A DNA stretch of 64,000 nucleotides from Fredinandcohnia aciditolerans (GCA_003640645.1 QGHH01000002.1:298180-362179), one strand, 5' to 3'. Counted from the first letter of the stretch, positions 45,278-54,564 are shown. A program made the numbers and translations. Notes: a model not told the origin generated them from the letters alone.

Positions 45278-47977
45278 TTAAAAACTAGAAAAATACTCCT
45301 CTAATCCTTTTGCGATACCAATAGCAGCCTTTTGACGGAATTCTTTTGTTTTCATTAGTGCTTCCTCTTTTGGATTTGATAGGAAAGCAAGCTCTACTAA
45401 AATACTAGGTAGTGCATTCATACGGTTTACATATAGAGAATTATCTTTGACACCTCGATTAGAAGTTCCTAATTGATTAACTAAATGTTTTTGAATGGAA
45501 TTACTTAGTGTTTCACTTTTAGGTCCATTGAAATTTTGGTTAGAATTAAAGAACGTTTCTGTCCCTTTACTTGTACTACTGAACGAATTAGCATGAATAC
45601 TAATAAAGGCATCATAATAGGAATTATTTGCAATATCTGTACGTTCAAACAGTTCAAGAAAATGGTCTGTACTTCTTGTTAAAAGAACAACAGCACCAGC
45701 TTTTTCAAGCTCTTTCTTTAAAAGGGTAGCAGTTTCTAGGTTTACAATTTTTTCTTTTAACCCAGAATATCCAATGGCACCTGGATCTTGTCCACCATGT
45801 CCCGGATCAATAACAATTTTTTTCCCTTTTAGTCCAGTTTCTACTACTTTTATTGTTACTTTATCTGCGTAGTTTCTAAGAGTGAACGTGTAACCTGGCT
45901 GGAACTCTATTATTAGAGACTGAGATTGAGATTTTTCTTTAATTGTTCTGAAGCTCTTTATACCTGTCATTTTTCCACTAGGTAGTTCAATTTGCGTCAT
46001 ATCGCCGACAAGTTTTAATTGATTATTATCCAATACCTGATAGGTCAAATTAAAATTATATGGCTTTGTCCACACCACATGGTTTTGCCCATCTATTTTT
46101 TTGTAGGTTGGTGAAACTAATTTTGTTAATGAACTTTCTGAAATATCATTTTTCAGAATCCATCCTCTAACACCATCTTTTGTTTCTACGTTCAGCCAAT
46201 TATTTAAGGTACGTAAATAGATTAATTGATCATTAGGTTGTAGTTTTTTTGCAACGGCATAGTTTGTTGCTGCACCTTTTCTTAAGCTCGATTGCTTATT
46301 TGCATATACATATTTAATATCCTGTATGGATTCTACAATCTCCCAGGAAGGAACCCAACCTGTCCGTTTTGATGGTGACGCAACTTGATACCATTTTTCA
46401 TTATTAGCATTTATAAACTCAGCAAGTACGTTTAATTCTGTATTGTATTTGAGAGTTTCTTTTATTTCATAAGCAAATGTCGCACCTCTGTAAAGGTAGG
46501 TATTATTAGTAGCGACGCGCACCTTTTTATTCACATAAGATAGAGTTGGAGTTTCAGAGATATCATTTCCAGCTATCCAACCTATTTTATTGTTAATGAA
46601 AACTTTGAACCAAGTCTGACCATTTGAGTCTTTCATTACGTCAATAGCAATCTGTTCTTTCCCTTTTTGTAAGGTTGAAAGAGTAGCTGCTTCTGTAGAC
46701 GCATTTGAACGTATAGGTGTGTTATTTTCCTTAATAAAAATCTTCTTGTTCAGCAATTTATTTTGTTGTAAGAAATCGGACCTTACCCACCCTAATTCGG
46801 TTTTGGAGATTTCAAGTCGATACCATGTTTCCTTTGAGGCATTGACAAATGTATCAATGACTTTTACTTTTTGATTTTTAGTAAGTAATAAAACCGTATC
46901 GTAGCTATTTGTAGCACCTTTCTTTAACGGGACTGAAGAAGTGATGGTATACATAGATTTGATTTCAACTGGTTTAGTTGGTGCTGGATCCGGTTCTGGC
47001 TTTGGTGTTTCCGGAGCCGGATCTGGTTTTGGTTCAGGTTTGGGAACCACTGGTTTAGGTTTTACGGCTTTACTATTAAAAGCTGTTTCTGGTACCCACC
47101 CTAAAACAGAGTTTAAATCAACACGATACCATATTTCACCGAAAGTATTTTTGAAGGAGTCAATGACCACAACGTTTTGTTTAGCTTTAATTGATCCAAC
47201 TACTGCATACGATGAGGTTGCCCCTTTTCTAACATTTGTGGTATTTAATACGTTCATCGTTATTTTTGCCTTGGCTTTTTGTAAATCATTAGCTAATACC
47301 CATCCAAGCTTGCCGCCAGATGATGTTCTATACCATAACTCACCTGATGCATTTGTAAAATGACTCAGTACTGTAATATTTTGCTTCGTGTTAACATATC
47401 CAACAATCTCATAGGATGATGTCGCTCCTCTTCTTATTGGAATAGAAGAAACCTTGTCTTTGGAGGCTGGTGGAGTGGGCTTTACAGCAGGTTTTTCAGC
47501 TACTGCTTTTGTGGATAATTGATTTCCAAGTACCCAACCGATTTTTCCATTTGCGTCAACTCTCTTCCAATCTTCACCATAGGTATTGGTAAAAGAAGAA
47601 AGTACTTTAACTGTTTGGCCTTTTTTTAATTGTTCCACAATCTTATATGAGTTTGTTGCGCCTTTTCTAAGCGGGGCATTTTGAAAGGTTACAGTGGATT
47701 TTGTGGAAAACTGGGTTGCTGGCCCCCAGCCAATTTTATTTTTTCCTAAATCAATTCGATACCACTTCTCGCCAAAGGTATTAGTAAACTCATCGATAAC
47801 CTTTACTTCTTTACCATTATTAATTGTTGCTATAGCCTCATATGTGTTTGTTGCCCCTTTACGGATTTCTACCTTTTTTTCTGCAAACACATTAATAGGG
47901 TAGTTTGCTTCGGCAGCCACAATGGTGGGTGTCAAAATACTAGCTGCGAGAATTGTCGAAGCTACAAACTTTTTCAC
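45278..47977 (-). CDS. N-acetylmuramoyl-L-alanine amidase with eight SH3b repeats
   Basis: Peptidoglycan hydrolase cutting the MurNAc-L-Ala amide bond. GTG at 47977 is chosen: GGAGTGA lies just upstream and it yields a clean signal peptide (FVASTILAASILTPTIVAAEA); a longer frame to 48109 runs through non-signal sequence. Eight SH3b repeats follow (cores such as VEIRKGATNTYEAI, APLRKGATNSYKIV, SLRKGAATNYAVAK), with a Pro/Lys/Glu hinge between repeats 4 and 5. An AMIN-like segment comes next, then the C-terminal Amidase_3 zinc domain: IVIDPGHGGQDPGA, EKIVNLETATLL, FISIHANSF and ILVELAFLSN, carrying the zinc His/Glu and catalytic Glu. Likely main autolysin of this locus. Confidence 0.94.
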   Translation of the reverse strand: MKKFVASTILAASILTPTIVAAEANYPINVFAEKKVEIRKGATNTYEAIATINNGKEVKVIDEFTNTFGEKWYRIDLGKNKIGWGPATQFSTKSTVTFQNAPLRKGATNSYKIVEQLKKGQTVKVLSSFTNTYGEDWKRVDANGKIGWVLGNQLSTKAVAEKPAVKPTPPASKDKVSSIPIRRGATSSYEIVGYVNTKQNITVLSHFTNASGELWYRTSSGGKLGWVLANDLQKAKAKITMNVLNTTNVRKGATSSYAVVGSIKAKQNVVVIDSFKNTFGEIWYRVDLNSVLGWVPETAFNSKAVKPKPVVPKPEPKPDPAPETPKPEPDPAPTKPVEIKSMYTITSSVPLKKGATNSYDTVLLLTKNQKVKVIDTFVNASKETWYRLEISKTELGWVRSDFLQQNKLLNKKIFIKENNTPIRSNASTEAATLSTLQKGKEQIAIDVMKDSNGQTWFKVFINNKIGWIAGNDISETPTLSYVNKKVRVATNNTYLYRGATFAYEIKETLKYNTELNVLAEFINANNEKWYQVASPSKRTGWVPSWEIVESIQDIKYVYANKQSSLRKGAATNYAVAKKLQPNDQLIYLRTLNNWLNVETKDGVRGWILKNDISESSLTKLVSPTYKKIDGQNHVVWTKPYNFNLTYQVLDNNQLKLVGDMTQIELPSGKMTGIKSFRTIKEKSQSQSLIIEFQPGYTFTLRNYADKVTIKVVETGLKGKKIVIDPGHGGQDPGAIGYSGLKEKIVNLETATLLKKELEKAGAVVLLTRSTDHFLELFERTDIANNSYYDAFISIHANSFSSTSKGTETFFNSNQNFNGPKSETLSNSIQKHLVNQLGTSNRGVKDNSLYVNRMNALPSILVELAFLSNPKEEALMKTKEFRQKAAIGIAKGLEEYFSSF

Positions 47978-48002
47978 GTAATCACTCCAATTATGTAGAA
48001 TT

Positions 48003-48044
48003 TTGTATATGAATAATAATATACAAATTAGTAAGAAATTCCAA
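48003..48044 (-). promoter_or_regulatory. Promoter and overlapping dyad of the amidase operon
   Basis: On the minus strand, -35 TTGGAA (48044-48039), 17-bp spacer, -10 TATTAT (48021-48016). A perfect 8-bp inverted repeat TTGTATAT (48003-48010) / ATATACAA (48019-48026) overlaps the -10, a possible operator. Confidence 0.5.
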
Positions 48045-48134
48045 TGAAAATACTCATTTTTGTAATAAAAAGAATTTAATCGCTGATTTGTCAATGGGGC
48101 TTTTGGCATGCAAGTGTATGGGGACGGGGCTTTT

Positions 48135-48169
48135 GGATAAAAATAAACAGCTAGGGAACCCCTAGCTGT
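48135..48169 (-). terminator. Rho-independent terminator after the yvyE-linked LCP gene
   Basis: Perfect hairpin ACAGCTAGGG / CCCTAGCTGT (48047-type arms at 48147-48156 and 48160-48169), followed on the minus strand by TTATTTTTATCC. Confidence 0.88.
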
Positions 48170-48191
48170 ATATTGGTGAACTATCTATCAT

Positions 48192-49211
48192 TTATTGTGA
48201 GTCGAAACTTTCTTCAGCTGTTGAATTTATGTCGTGCTTTGTACCGTTTAAGATACTATCCACTTCCTCGTGGACCTGGGCAATCGACTCTTCATATGGG
48301 ATAAAGTAGTAAATACTATTAATAGTTTGATCATATCCTTCGAGCTTGATCGATTGTATCTCTGTATCCTTTAGGCTTGCGTATAATTGAATAAAGCTTA
48401 AAAATTCACGAGACGGAATATTTGTTTTTACATTTGAGCCTATGTCATCAAGTACGTTGTCAATCTTCGTAAACGAGGTGAGAGAAGTAGCTTTTTTCAC
48501 GATTTCCTTAACTGCTTCTTTTTGTCTTTCATTTCTACCAAAATCTCCTAGAGGGTCAGATTTTCTCATCCGAACGTATGCTAGGGCTTCGTTTCCGTTA
48601 AGTTCCATTTTTCCTTCATAATATGTTTTCCATTTTAAAGATCCGGTAAGTTGAGCTTTAAAGGTAAACGGTACATCAACTGTGATTCCTCCAAGTGAAT
48701 CTACTACATCTTCAAAACCTTGGAAATTGGTTGTTACATAATAATCAATCGGTATATCCAACATTTCAGTAACTGTTTCAATCGTAGAAGTCACACCACC
48801 ATTACTATACGAATGATTAATCTTGTCTTTTCTTCCTAGCTCAGGTATATATGTCCTTGAGTCTCTCGGAATACTGATTAAAGAGATATCTTTTGTTTTT
48901 GGGTTGACTGTGACTAACATAAGAACATCTGAACGGCCAAGTCCTCCTTCGGTATCATCAACACCGATTAGAAGCACTGTAAACGGGTCCTCTTTCACTT
49001 TTATTTTTTCTTGTCTATGGTTTGGTATTTTACTACGGTCGATTTCTTCATAGGTTTGGTTTGCTACATTGTTTGCTTTGTAAAATAAATATCCAAAATA
49101 GCCAGCTACGACCAATAGAATTAGTAATAGAAGAAAAAGGATTCTTCGAAAAATTCCTTTAAGCTTTCGTTTCTTTTTTCTTCTCTTTATTCTTGAATTA
49201 GAATTACTCAT
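48192..49211 (-). CDS. LCP family glycopolymer ligase next to yvyE
   Basis: Second LytR-CpsA-Psr protein of the window. A highly basic N-terminus (SRIKRRKKKRKLKGIFRR), a membrane helix near residues 23-45, then the extracytoplasmic LCP domain: FTVLLIGVDDTEGGLGRSDV, LVTVNP, LISIPRDSRTYIP, NHSYSNGG, LGGITVDVP and RMRKSDPLGDFGRNERQ. AAAGGGGAAGCC precedes the ATG. Its place beside yvyE matches the B. subtilis YvhJ (TagV) gene by my recollection of that map. It should transfer wall teichoic acid or another polymer to peptidoglycan. Complete, 339 residues. Confidence 0.93.
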   Translation of the reverse strand: MSNSNSRIKRRKKKRKLKGIFRRILFLLLLILLVVAGYFGYLFYKANNVANQTYEEIDRSKIPNHRQEKIKVKEDPFTVLLIGVDDTEGGLGRSDVLMLVTVNPKTKDISLISIPRDSRTYIPELGRKDKINHSYSNGGVTSTIETVTEMLDIPIDYYVTTNFQGFEDVVDSLGGITVDVPFTFKAQLTGSLKWKTYYEGKMELNGNEALAYVRMRKSDPLGDFGRNERQKEAVKEIVKKATSLTSFTKIDNVLDDIGSNVKTNIPSREFLSFIQLYASLKDTEIQSIKLEGYDQTINSIYYFIPYEESIAQVHEEVDSILNGTKHDINSTAEESFDSQ

Positions 49212-49224
49212 TGGCTTCCCCTTT

Positions 49225-49857
49225 TCATATCTCTTCCTCTAAATACTCCACAATTCCTTCCGAAACTAGCGCTTGTCCATTTGTAAGTTCAATCATCCAT
49301 TCAGTGAATTGTGGTGTTTGTTTTTCTTCTACATAGGTTTCGATTTCTACTGCGTCAATATACTTAATTTCTTTAATTTGGTATACGGAAGAGCGCAGTT
49401 CATTTTCAACCTTGCCTAGCCAGGTGTAGTCGATTTTTGTATGCATAACTCTCATTAGCTTACGCTCAACGATTCCTGTTGCTTGGAGGCCTTCTGAAGT
49501 TGACTTTCCGTATGCGCGGATAAGTCCCCCTGCACCTAATTTTATTCCTCCAAAATACCTAGTTATGACAACAACTGTATCTTTTAAATGTTTTTTCTTT
49601 AAAACTTCGAGTATTGGCACACCTGCAGTTCCACTTGGTTCGCCATCATCGTTTGCTTTTTGAATTTGATCGTTTTCTCCAATGAGATAAGCGGAACAAT
49701 TATGGGTTGCATCCCAGTTTTGCTTTTTTATTTTTTGGATAAATTCCTGAGCTTCCTGTTCGGTTGTTGCACGGTCAATATATGCAATAAAGCGTGACTT
49801 TTGAATATTTATTTCATGCTCGCCATACCCTTTTACTGTATAATAGGAATGAAGCAT
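49225..49857 (-). CDS. yvyE: YvyE, IMPACT/YigZ family protein
   Basis: UPF0029/IMPACT family protein of uncertain role (YigZ of E. coli is its relative). The family signature is seen in KKQNWDATHNCSAYLIGEN, DDGEPSGTAGVPILEVL and ITRYFGGIKLGAGGLIRAYG. ATG at 49857 is chosen because AGGAGGT lies 8 nt upstream; the longer frame adds eight residues encoded by that ribosome binding site. 210 residues, normal length. It is divergent from the LTA-synthase-like gene. Its 5' end and upstream region have been copied to 52236-52506. Confidence 0.94.
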   Translation of the reverse strand: MLHSYYTVKGYGEHEINIQKSRFIAYIDRATTEQEAQEFIQKIKKQNWDATHNCSAYLIGENDQIQKANDDGEPSGTAGVPILEVLKKKHLKDTVVVITRYFGGIKLGAGGLIRAYGKSTSEGLQATGIVERKLMRVMHTKIDYTWLGKVENELRSSVYQIKEIKYIDAVEIETYVEEKQTPQFTEWMIELTNGQALVSEGIVEYLEEEI

Positions 49858-50079
49858 TACGTGATACCTCCTATCTGGCACCCTGTAAAAACAGGTTTGG
49901 TAAAGGCAGTGCGACAGAATTCGGCACTTACCGAGGTTTTCTGTATTTTTTTGACCATTCTTCTATTATAAAACGACATAATTTTTACATCAATGGTTTG
50001 TTTTCTGCATCGGCTAGATGTAATACAAATGTAACTGTTATGAAACCTGTAAAAAACAAACAAATCGGTGTATAATTTA
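49801..50079 (+). repeat. Direct repeat copy A (yvyE 5' end plus upstream region)
   Basis: About 279 bp covering the first ~19 codons of yvyE and its divergent upstream region, ending at TATAATTTA (50071-50079). The same sequence recurs in the same orientation at 52236-52506 with scattered substitutions and small indels; long exact blocks include CATACCCTTTTACTGTATAA and ACATCAATGGTTTG. The copies flank the LTA-synthase-like gene. Confidence 0.9.
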
Positions 50080-50186
50080 CTTTGTTTAGCAAAGGTCTAA
50101 CTTTCCTGGTGTTGATTTTAATACACCAGGTATTAATTTATGTAGGCCTAAACCTTGATCAATATTCAGCAAGGTGCATTTTAAGA

Positions 50187-52079
50187 ATGAGGGGATTGAT
50201 TGCTATCTATAGAGGAATAGTAAAAAAATGGGGCTTCCCTATTTTATTTTTGGGTTTTATTACTATTTTCTGGGCACTAAAAACACTTTATTTTGTCCAC
50301 GAATTAGATGTAAGTCCACATAAAAAATTCATTTTATTAGCTTCTGGAGGCCTTGGGCTCTGGATTACTGCAATATTTTTCATAAATAAATCTAAGGTAT
50401 CCGCTGTTGTTTCATTGCTTATTTATACTCTTTTTTCTTTCTTACTATATGCGGATGTGGTATATGAACGTTATTATGATGCTATCCTCAATATTGATTT
50501 ATTGGGACAGGCCGACCAGGTTGGGGATATATTTGATTCAATTATTTCACTACTTTATATCTCGGACGTTTTTTATTGGCTAGACATTCCGGTATTAATT
50601 GTACTTTCTGTGCTTGTTTTTAAAAGGATACCTAAGCAAACTAATTTGATTGGTTCATTTAGTCTGTTCGTATTAGGTACCGTATGCATTCTAATTACAG
50701 CTTTTGTACCTCTAAAAACATCATATTCGGATCAGTACAAAGTGGCATTGACTGGGGTTATTCCATCACATATCTTTGATACGACACAGACAATACTTGA
50801 CCAAAAAAGAGTGGTTGAAGTATCCGCACAAAATCAAGAGATGATGATCAAACTTCAAGAGAGGTTCTTGCGTAATCAAGAAGTTCAAAAGAACTCAACT
50901 AGTTTTGGGAAATATAATGGTAAAAACGTCATTATTGTACAAGCTGAATCATTAAATAATTTTCCTATTAACCTCAAGGTGAGCGGTAAGGAAATTACCC
51001 CCAATTTAAATAAATTAGTAGAAGAAAGCTATTACTATCCTAATACTTACCTGCAAATAGGGAGAGGAAATACTTCAGATGCTGAGTTCGTAGCCAATAA
51101 TTCGATTTATCCTATAGCATCAAAAGGCATATACAAGACATTCCCTACTAACGATTACTTATCGCTCGGGAGTGTACTAAGAAAAGAAGGTTACTCTACA
51201 AGTGCTACGCACGGAAACACACCAGAGTTTTGGAATAGACAAAATGCATATGAAAATCAGGGATATGAGCAATTTTACCATATGAACCATCCAAAGATTA
51301 ATGCTGATGAAATACTAGGACTAGGAATATCCGATGAAAGTATATTCAATCAAATGCTTGAAATCTATCAAGAAGAAGAAAAACCTTTCTATAGTTTTAT
51401 TGTCAGTCTATCAGTTCATAGACCTTTTGAGCTACCTGAAGAATATCAATTATTAGACTTACCTGGACAGTTCAATAATTCGAATACAGGAAATTATCTT
51501 CAAAGTGTACACTATTTTGATCGTGCTCTAGGTATGTTTATCGATGGTCTTAAACAAGCAAACCTTTGGGATGAGACAATATTTGTTGTTTATGGAGACC
51601 ACTATGGTCTATTGCCTAATGATACGGAGGGGATAGAGAGATTACTTGATATTACCTTTGATGAGAAAACTCGTTTCCAAATTCCATTAATTATGCATTA
51701 CCCTGGCCAAGAGGAAGGGGTTGTGAACGAAGTGGTGGCAAGTCAAATGGACATTGCACCAACAATTACGACTTTAATAGGTATCGAACAACCGCTCATT
51801 CAATTTGGTGTACCACTTGAGGAAAAGAAAGAGGGATTTGCAGGCTTTGCATATGAGACAACAAAATACAGTTATTACTCTAATAAATTTGATTATATTG
51901 CTTCACATGATGGAGTATATGAACGCGGAACGTGCATAAATAACGAAACTAATGAACAAATAGATGTTGAAGCATGTCGAGCAGGTTATGAGAAATTGTA
52001 TGAGGATATTGAAATCTCGAAATTCCTATTAGAAAATAATCAAATTGGAAGGGTATTTAAGGATTTAATTCCACAATAG
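50187..52079 (+). CDS. LTA synthase-like membrane sulfatase-fold enzyme
   Basis: Lipoteichoic acid synthase family: a membrane phosphotransferase moving glycerol phosphate from phosphatidylglycerol. Several N-terminal membrane helices within residues 12-175, then an extracytoplasmic sulfatase-fold domain: IVQAESLNNFPI, the catalytic GRGNTSDAEF with Thr296, ATHGNTPEFWNRQ, SLSVHRPFELPEEY and VVYGDHYGLLPND. Thr296 corresponds in context to the nucleophile Thr of S. aureus LtaS. ATG at 50187 has AAGGTG 10 nt upstream; a frame from TTG 50082 is open but starts on the promoter-like TATAATTTAC. About 630 residues, normal. It sits between the two direct repeats and has its own terminator, so it looks like an insertion. 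Confidence 0.9.
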   Translation: MRGLIAIYRGIVKKWGFPILFLGFITIFWALKTLYFVHELDVSPHKKFILLASGGLGLWITAIFFINKSKVSAVVSLLIYTLFSFLLYADVVYERYYDAILNIDLLGQADQVGDIFDSIISLLYISDVFYWLDIPVLIVLSVLVFKRIPKQTNLIGSFSLFVLGTVCILITAFVPLKTSYSDQYKVALTGVIPSHIFDTTQTILDQKRVVEVSAQNQEMMIKLQERFLRNQEVQKNSTSFGKYNGKNVIIVQAESLNNFPINLKVSGKEITPNLNKLVEESYYYPNTYLQIGRGNTSDAEFVANNSIYPIASKGIYKTFPTNDYLSLGSVLRKEGYSTSATHGNTPEFWNRQNAYENQGYEQFYHMNHPKINADEILGLGISDESIFNQMLEIYQEEEKPFYSFIVSLSVHRPFELPEEYQLLDLPGQFNNSNTGNYLQSVHYFDRALGMFIDGLKQANLWDETIFVVYGDHYGLLPNDTEGIERLLDITFDEKTRFQIPLIMHYPGQEEGVVNEVVASQMDIAPTITTLIGIEQPLIQFGVPLEEKKEGFAGFAYETTKYSYYSNKFDYIASHDGVYERGTCINNETNEQIDVEACRAGYEKLYEDIEISKFLLENNQIGRVFKDLIPQ

Positions 52080-52100
52080 TTTCAACACGATTCACAAAAT

Positions 52101-52156
52101 GCATGATCAAGACTATACCTTTTGAAGGAAAGACTTGATCATGCTTTTTATTTTTC
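52101..52156 (+). terminator. Rho-independent terminator after the LTA synthase-like gene
   Basis: Perfect 11-bp inverted repeat GCATGATCAAG (52101-52111) / CTTGATCATGC (52134-52144) followed by TTTTTATTTTT. Confidence 0.9.
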
Positions 52157-52232
52157 CACATTCTTTTTTGATTGCAGTTGAACGAAATTCCAGTGTTCCC
52201 TTTTCGGTGTAATCCGTGGTAAATATACGTAT

Positions 52233-52292
52233 TTATTGAATATTTATTTTATGTTTGCCATACCCTTTTACTGTATAATAGGTATGAAGCAA
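52233..52292 (-). pseudogene. Decayed yvyE 5' fragment in repeat copy B
   Basis: On the minus strand this reads LLHTYYTVKGYGKHKINIQ followed by a stop, matching the yvyE N-terminus MLHSYYTVKGYGEHEINIQ. The start codon has become TTG, although the AGGAGA site upstream remains. The homology ends where the repeat ends. It is a relic of the duplication, unlikely to matter as a gene. Confidence 0.85.
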
Positions 52293-52506
52293 TACGTAAT
52301 ATCTCCTATCTGGGAATCATGCGAAAATAGTCTTGGTAGTGTGACAGAATTCGACACTTATCAAACTTTTCTATATTTTTTTGCCCATACTTCTATTATA
52401 AAAAGACATAATTTCTACATCAATGGTTTGTTTTTGGCATAGGCTGAATGTAATACAAATGTAACTGTTATGAAACGCTGTAAAAAACAAATCCGTATAT
52501 AATTTA
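52236..52506 (+). repeat. Direct repeat copy B, upstream of degS
   Basis: Second, diverged copy of 49801-50079, ending just before the degS ribosome binding site. It carries the decayed yvyE start and the same TATAATTTA end (52498-52506). Copy A keeps the functional yvyE 5' end and copy B keeps the junction with degS, consistent with a duplication that accompanied insertion of the LTA-synthase-like gene. Confidence 0.9.
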
Positions 52507-52521
52507 GATGGAGGTGGAGAG

Positions 52522-53661
52522 ATGGCCACCAAGGGGCTTGATAGTAAAGTTCTGGATTCAATATTGGAAAAAATGGTTCATACCGTTGATCATAGTAAAG
52601 AAGAGATTTTTCGGATTGGTGAGCAATCACGCCAAGAATTTATCAGTTTAACGGACGAGTTAAAAGAAATTAAAGAACGTGTTGGGACGATTATTGATGA
52701 AGTGGATAAGCTAGAAATCCATACTCGTTTTGCAAGGAAACGGCTCTCTGAGGTTAGTAGCCATTTTAATAAGTATTCAGAAGAGGAAATACGCAATGCA
52801 TATGAAAAGGCTCATGACCTGCAGATGCAATTGACTGTTGTAAGGCAAGAAGAAAAGCAGCTGCGCGAGCGTCGTGATGAGCTTGAAAGACGTCTAGTAG
52901 GCCTAAATGAAACAATTGAGCGTGCGGATCATCTTGTCGGTCAAATTTCCGTTGTTCTCAATTATTTAAATAGTGATTTTAAAATGGTTGGCGAGATTTT
53001 AGAGGATGCCAAGCAAAAGCAGGCATTCGGACTTAAGATCATTGAAGCGCAGGAAGAAGAACGTCGTAAGCTTTCTCGTGAGATTCATGATGGACCAGCC
53101 CAGATGCTAGCGAATGTGATGCTGCGTTCCCAAATTATCGATAAGGTCTACCGCGAAAGCCCTGAGCAAGGCGTGAAGGAAATTCATGATTTGCGTAAAA
53201 TGGTTCGTTCGGCGCTGTATGAGGTTCGGCGGATTATTTATGACTTACGTCCGATGGCATTGGATGATCTTGGATTAGTTCCTACCCTCAAAAAGTACCT
53301 ATCCACAATCGAAGAATATAATGGAGACACTACGATTTCTTTTACATTTATTGGTTCGGAGCAGAGAATACCTTCAAAATTTGAGGTAGCTCTATTCCGT
53401 ATGGTTCAGGAAGCTGTCCAAAATGCACTAAAACATGCGGAGGCTCGTGAAATCGCAGTTAAGCTTGAGATAAGTAGAAATCATGTAACGGTTATCGTAA
53501 AAGACAATGGAAAAGGCTTTGATATTCGCGAAAAGAAAAAAGACTCGTTCGGCTTAATTGGGATGAGAGAACGAGTAGATTTACTAGATGGAAATCTTAC
53601 CATTGATTCAAGTGTTGGTGCTGGTACAATTGTAATGATACAAGTACCGATTGAAGTTTGA
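52522..53661 (+). CDS. degS: DegS sensor histidine kinase
   Basis: Cytosolic HisKA_3-type kinase of the DegS-DegU system, which controls exoenzymes, competence, motility and biofilm genes. Residues about 30-180 form a coiled-coil sensing region. The dimerisation/phosphoacceptor motif RKLSREIHDGPAQ has His189, the position I recall for B. subtilis DegS. The ATPase domain has QEAVQNALKHAEA and VKDNGKGFDI. No membrane helices. GGAGGTGGAG precedes the ATG by a few nt, and the gene begins right after repeat copy B. degU follows after 191 nt rather than directly. Confidence 0.97.
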   Translation: MATKGLDSKVLDSILEKMVHTVDHSKEEIFRIGEQSRQEFISLTDELKEIKERVGTIIDEVDKLEIHTRFARKRLSEVSSHFNKYSEEEIRNAYEKAHDLQMQLTVVRQEEKQLRERRDELERRLVGLNETIERADHLVGQISVVLNYLNSDFKMVGEILEDAKQKQAFGLKIIEAQEEERRKLSREIHDGPAQMLANVMLRSQIIDKVYRESPEQGVKEIHDLRKMVRSALYEVRRIIYDLRPMALDDLGLVPTLKKYLSTIEEYNGDTTISFTFIGSEQRIPSKFEVALFRMVQEAVQNALKHAEAREIAVKLEISRNHVTVIVKDNGKGFDIREKKKDSFGLIGMRERVDLLDGNLTIDSSVGAGTIVMIQVPIEV

Positions 53662-53786
53662 TTTTCCCTTTTCAATCCGTGAGAAAATTTCGGTAATTCA
53701 TGATACGTTACAAGAAATGGTCCAACTACTATTAGCTGCTTATTTATATAGGAAAAACAAGAATAATCTTACTAATATTGTCTGTT

Positions 53787-53806
53787 AATACTGCTTTAGG
53801 AGTATT
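53787..53806. promoter_or_regulatory. Small dyad in the degS-degU gap
   Basis: AATACT (53787-53792) / AGTATT (53801-53806) with 8-nt loop, 47 bp before degU. In B. subtilis degU has its own regulated promoters, so this could be a control site, but six bases per arm is weak evidence. Confidence 0.25.
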
Positions 53807-53852
53807 GACCGAAATTGCCTCGATTGTAAAATGAAAGGGGGAGGCGTTATTT

Positions 53853-54542
53853 ATGAAAACAAGCATAGTTATTATTGATGATCACCAATTATTTCGCGAA
53901 GGTGTAAAACGAATACTAGATTTTGAACCAACCTTTCAAGTCGTAGCAGAGGGTGACGATGGGGAACAGGCACTAGCACTCATTGAGAAGCATAAGCCTG
54001 ATGTTGTCATCATGGATATCAATATGCCGAACTTGAATGGGATTGAAGCGACGAAACAATTGATTGACACTTACCCTGATACGAAGGTCATTATTTTATC
54101 CATCCACGATGATGAAAGCTATGTGACGCATGCCCTTAAAACTGGAGCAACTGGTTATTTATTAAAAGAAATGGATGCGGATTCTCTAGTCGAAGCGGTT
54201 AAAGTTGTCGCAGAGGGTGGATCTTACTTGCATCCAAGAGTAACGCATAACCTAGTAAAAGAATTCCGTCGACTTGCAGTTGCAAGTGGTCAATCCGTTT
54301 CAGCGCATTCTCATGCAGCGGTAGAGGTTCGCCGTCCATTGCATCTATTAACGAGAAGAGAATGTGAGGTTCTCCAGTTATTAACGGATGGACGTAGCAA
54401 CCGCGGTATTGGTGACGACCTATATATCAGTGAAAAAACGGTTAAAAACCACGTAAGTAATATTCTACAAAAAATGAACGTAAATGACCGTACTCAAGCC
54501 GTTGTAGTTGCAATTAAAAATGGCTGGGTTGAGGTTAAATAA
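53853..54542 (+). CDS. degU: DegU response regulator
   Basis: NarL/FixJ-type transcription factor paired with DegS. The receiver domain spans residues 1-120 with [11 protein letters not shown], phosphoacceptor Asp55 in [10 protein letters not shown] (equivalent to Asp56 of B. subtilis), ILSIHDD and the switch [17 protein letters not shown]. The C-terminal LuxR-type helix-turn-helix has [12 protein letters not shown] and [20 protein letters not shown]. Sequence identity to B. subtilis DegU is very high by eye. AAAGGGGGAGG precedes the ATG. A terminator follows at 54565. It probably regulates the adjacent biofilm-type and competence genes, as in B. subtilis. Confidence 0.98.
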   Translation: MKTSIVIIDDHQLFREGVKRILDFEPTFQVVAEGDDGEQALALIEKHKPDVVIMDINMPNLNGIEATKQLIDTYPDTKVIILSIHDDESYVTHALKTGATGYLLKEMDADSLVEAVKVVAEGGSYLHPRVTHNLVKEFRRLAVASGQSVSAHSHAAVEVRRPLHLLTRRECEVLQLLTDGRSNRGIGDDLYISEKTVKNHVSNILQKMNVNDRTQAVVVAIKNGWVEVK

Positions 54543-54564
54543 TAGAATACGAATAAAGTAGAAG

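Noticed and set aside
46941-47363. Long plus-strand frame opposite the amidase gene
   Set aside because: It is the reverse of the Pro/Lys-rich hinge and SH3b repeats; the Gly/Ser-rich translation is an antisense artefact.
48096-48136. Two copies of GGGGCTTTTGG upstream of the amidase gene
   Set aside because: Only 11 bp, with no further extension and no clear relation to the promoter at 48016-48044.
50082-50186. TTG 50082 as start of the LTA synthase-like protein
   Set aside because: It lies within the promoter-like end of the direct repeat without a ribosome binding site; ATG 50187 has AAGGTG upstream.
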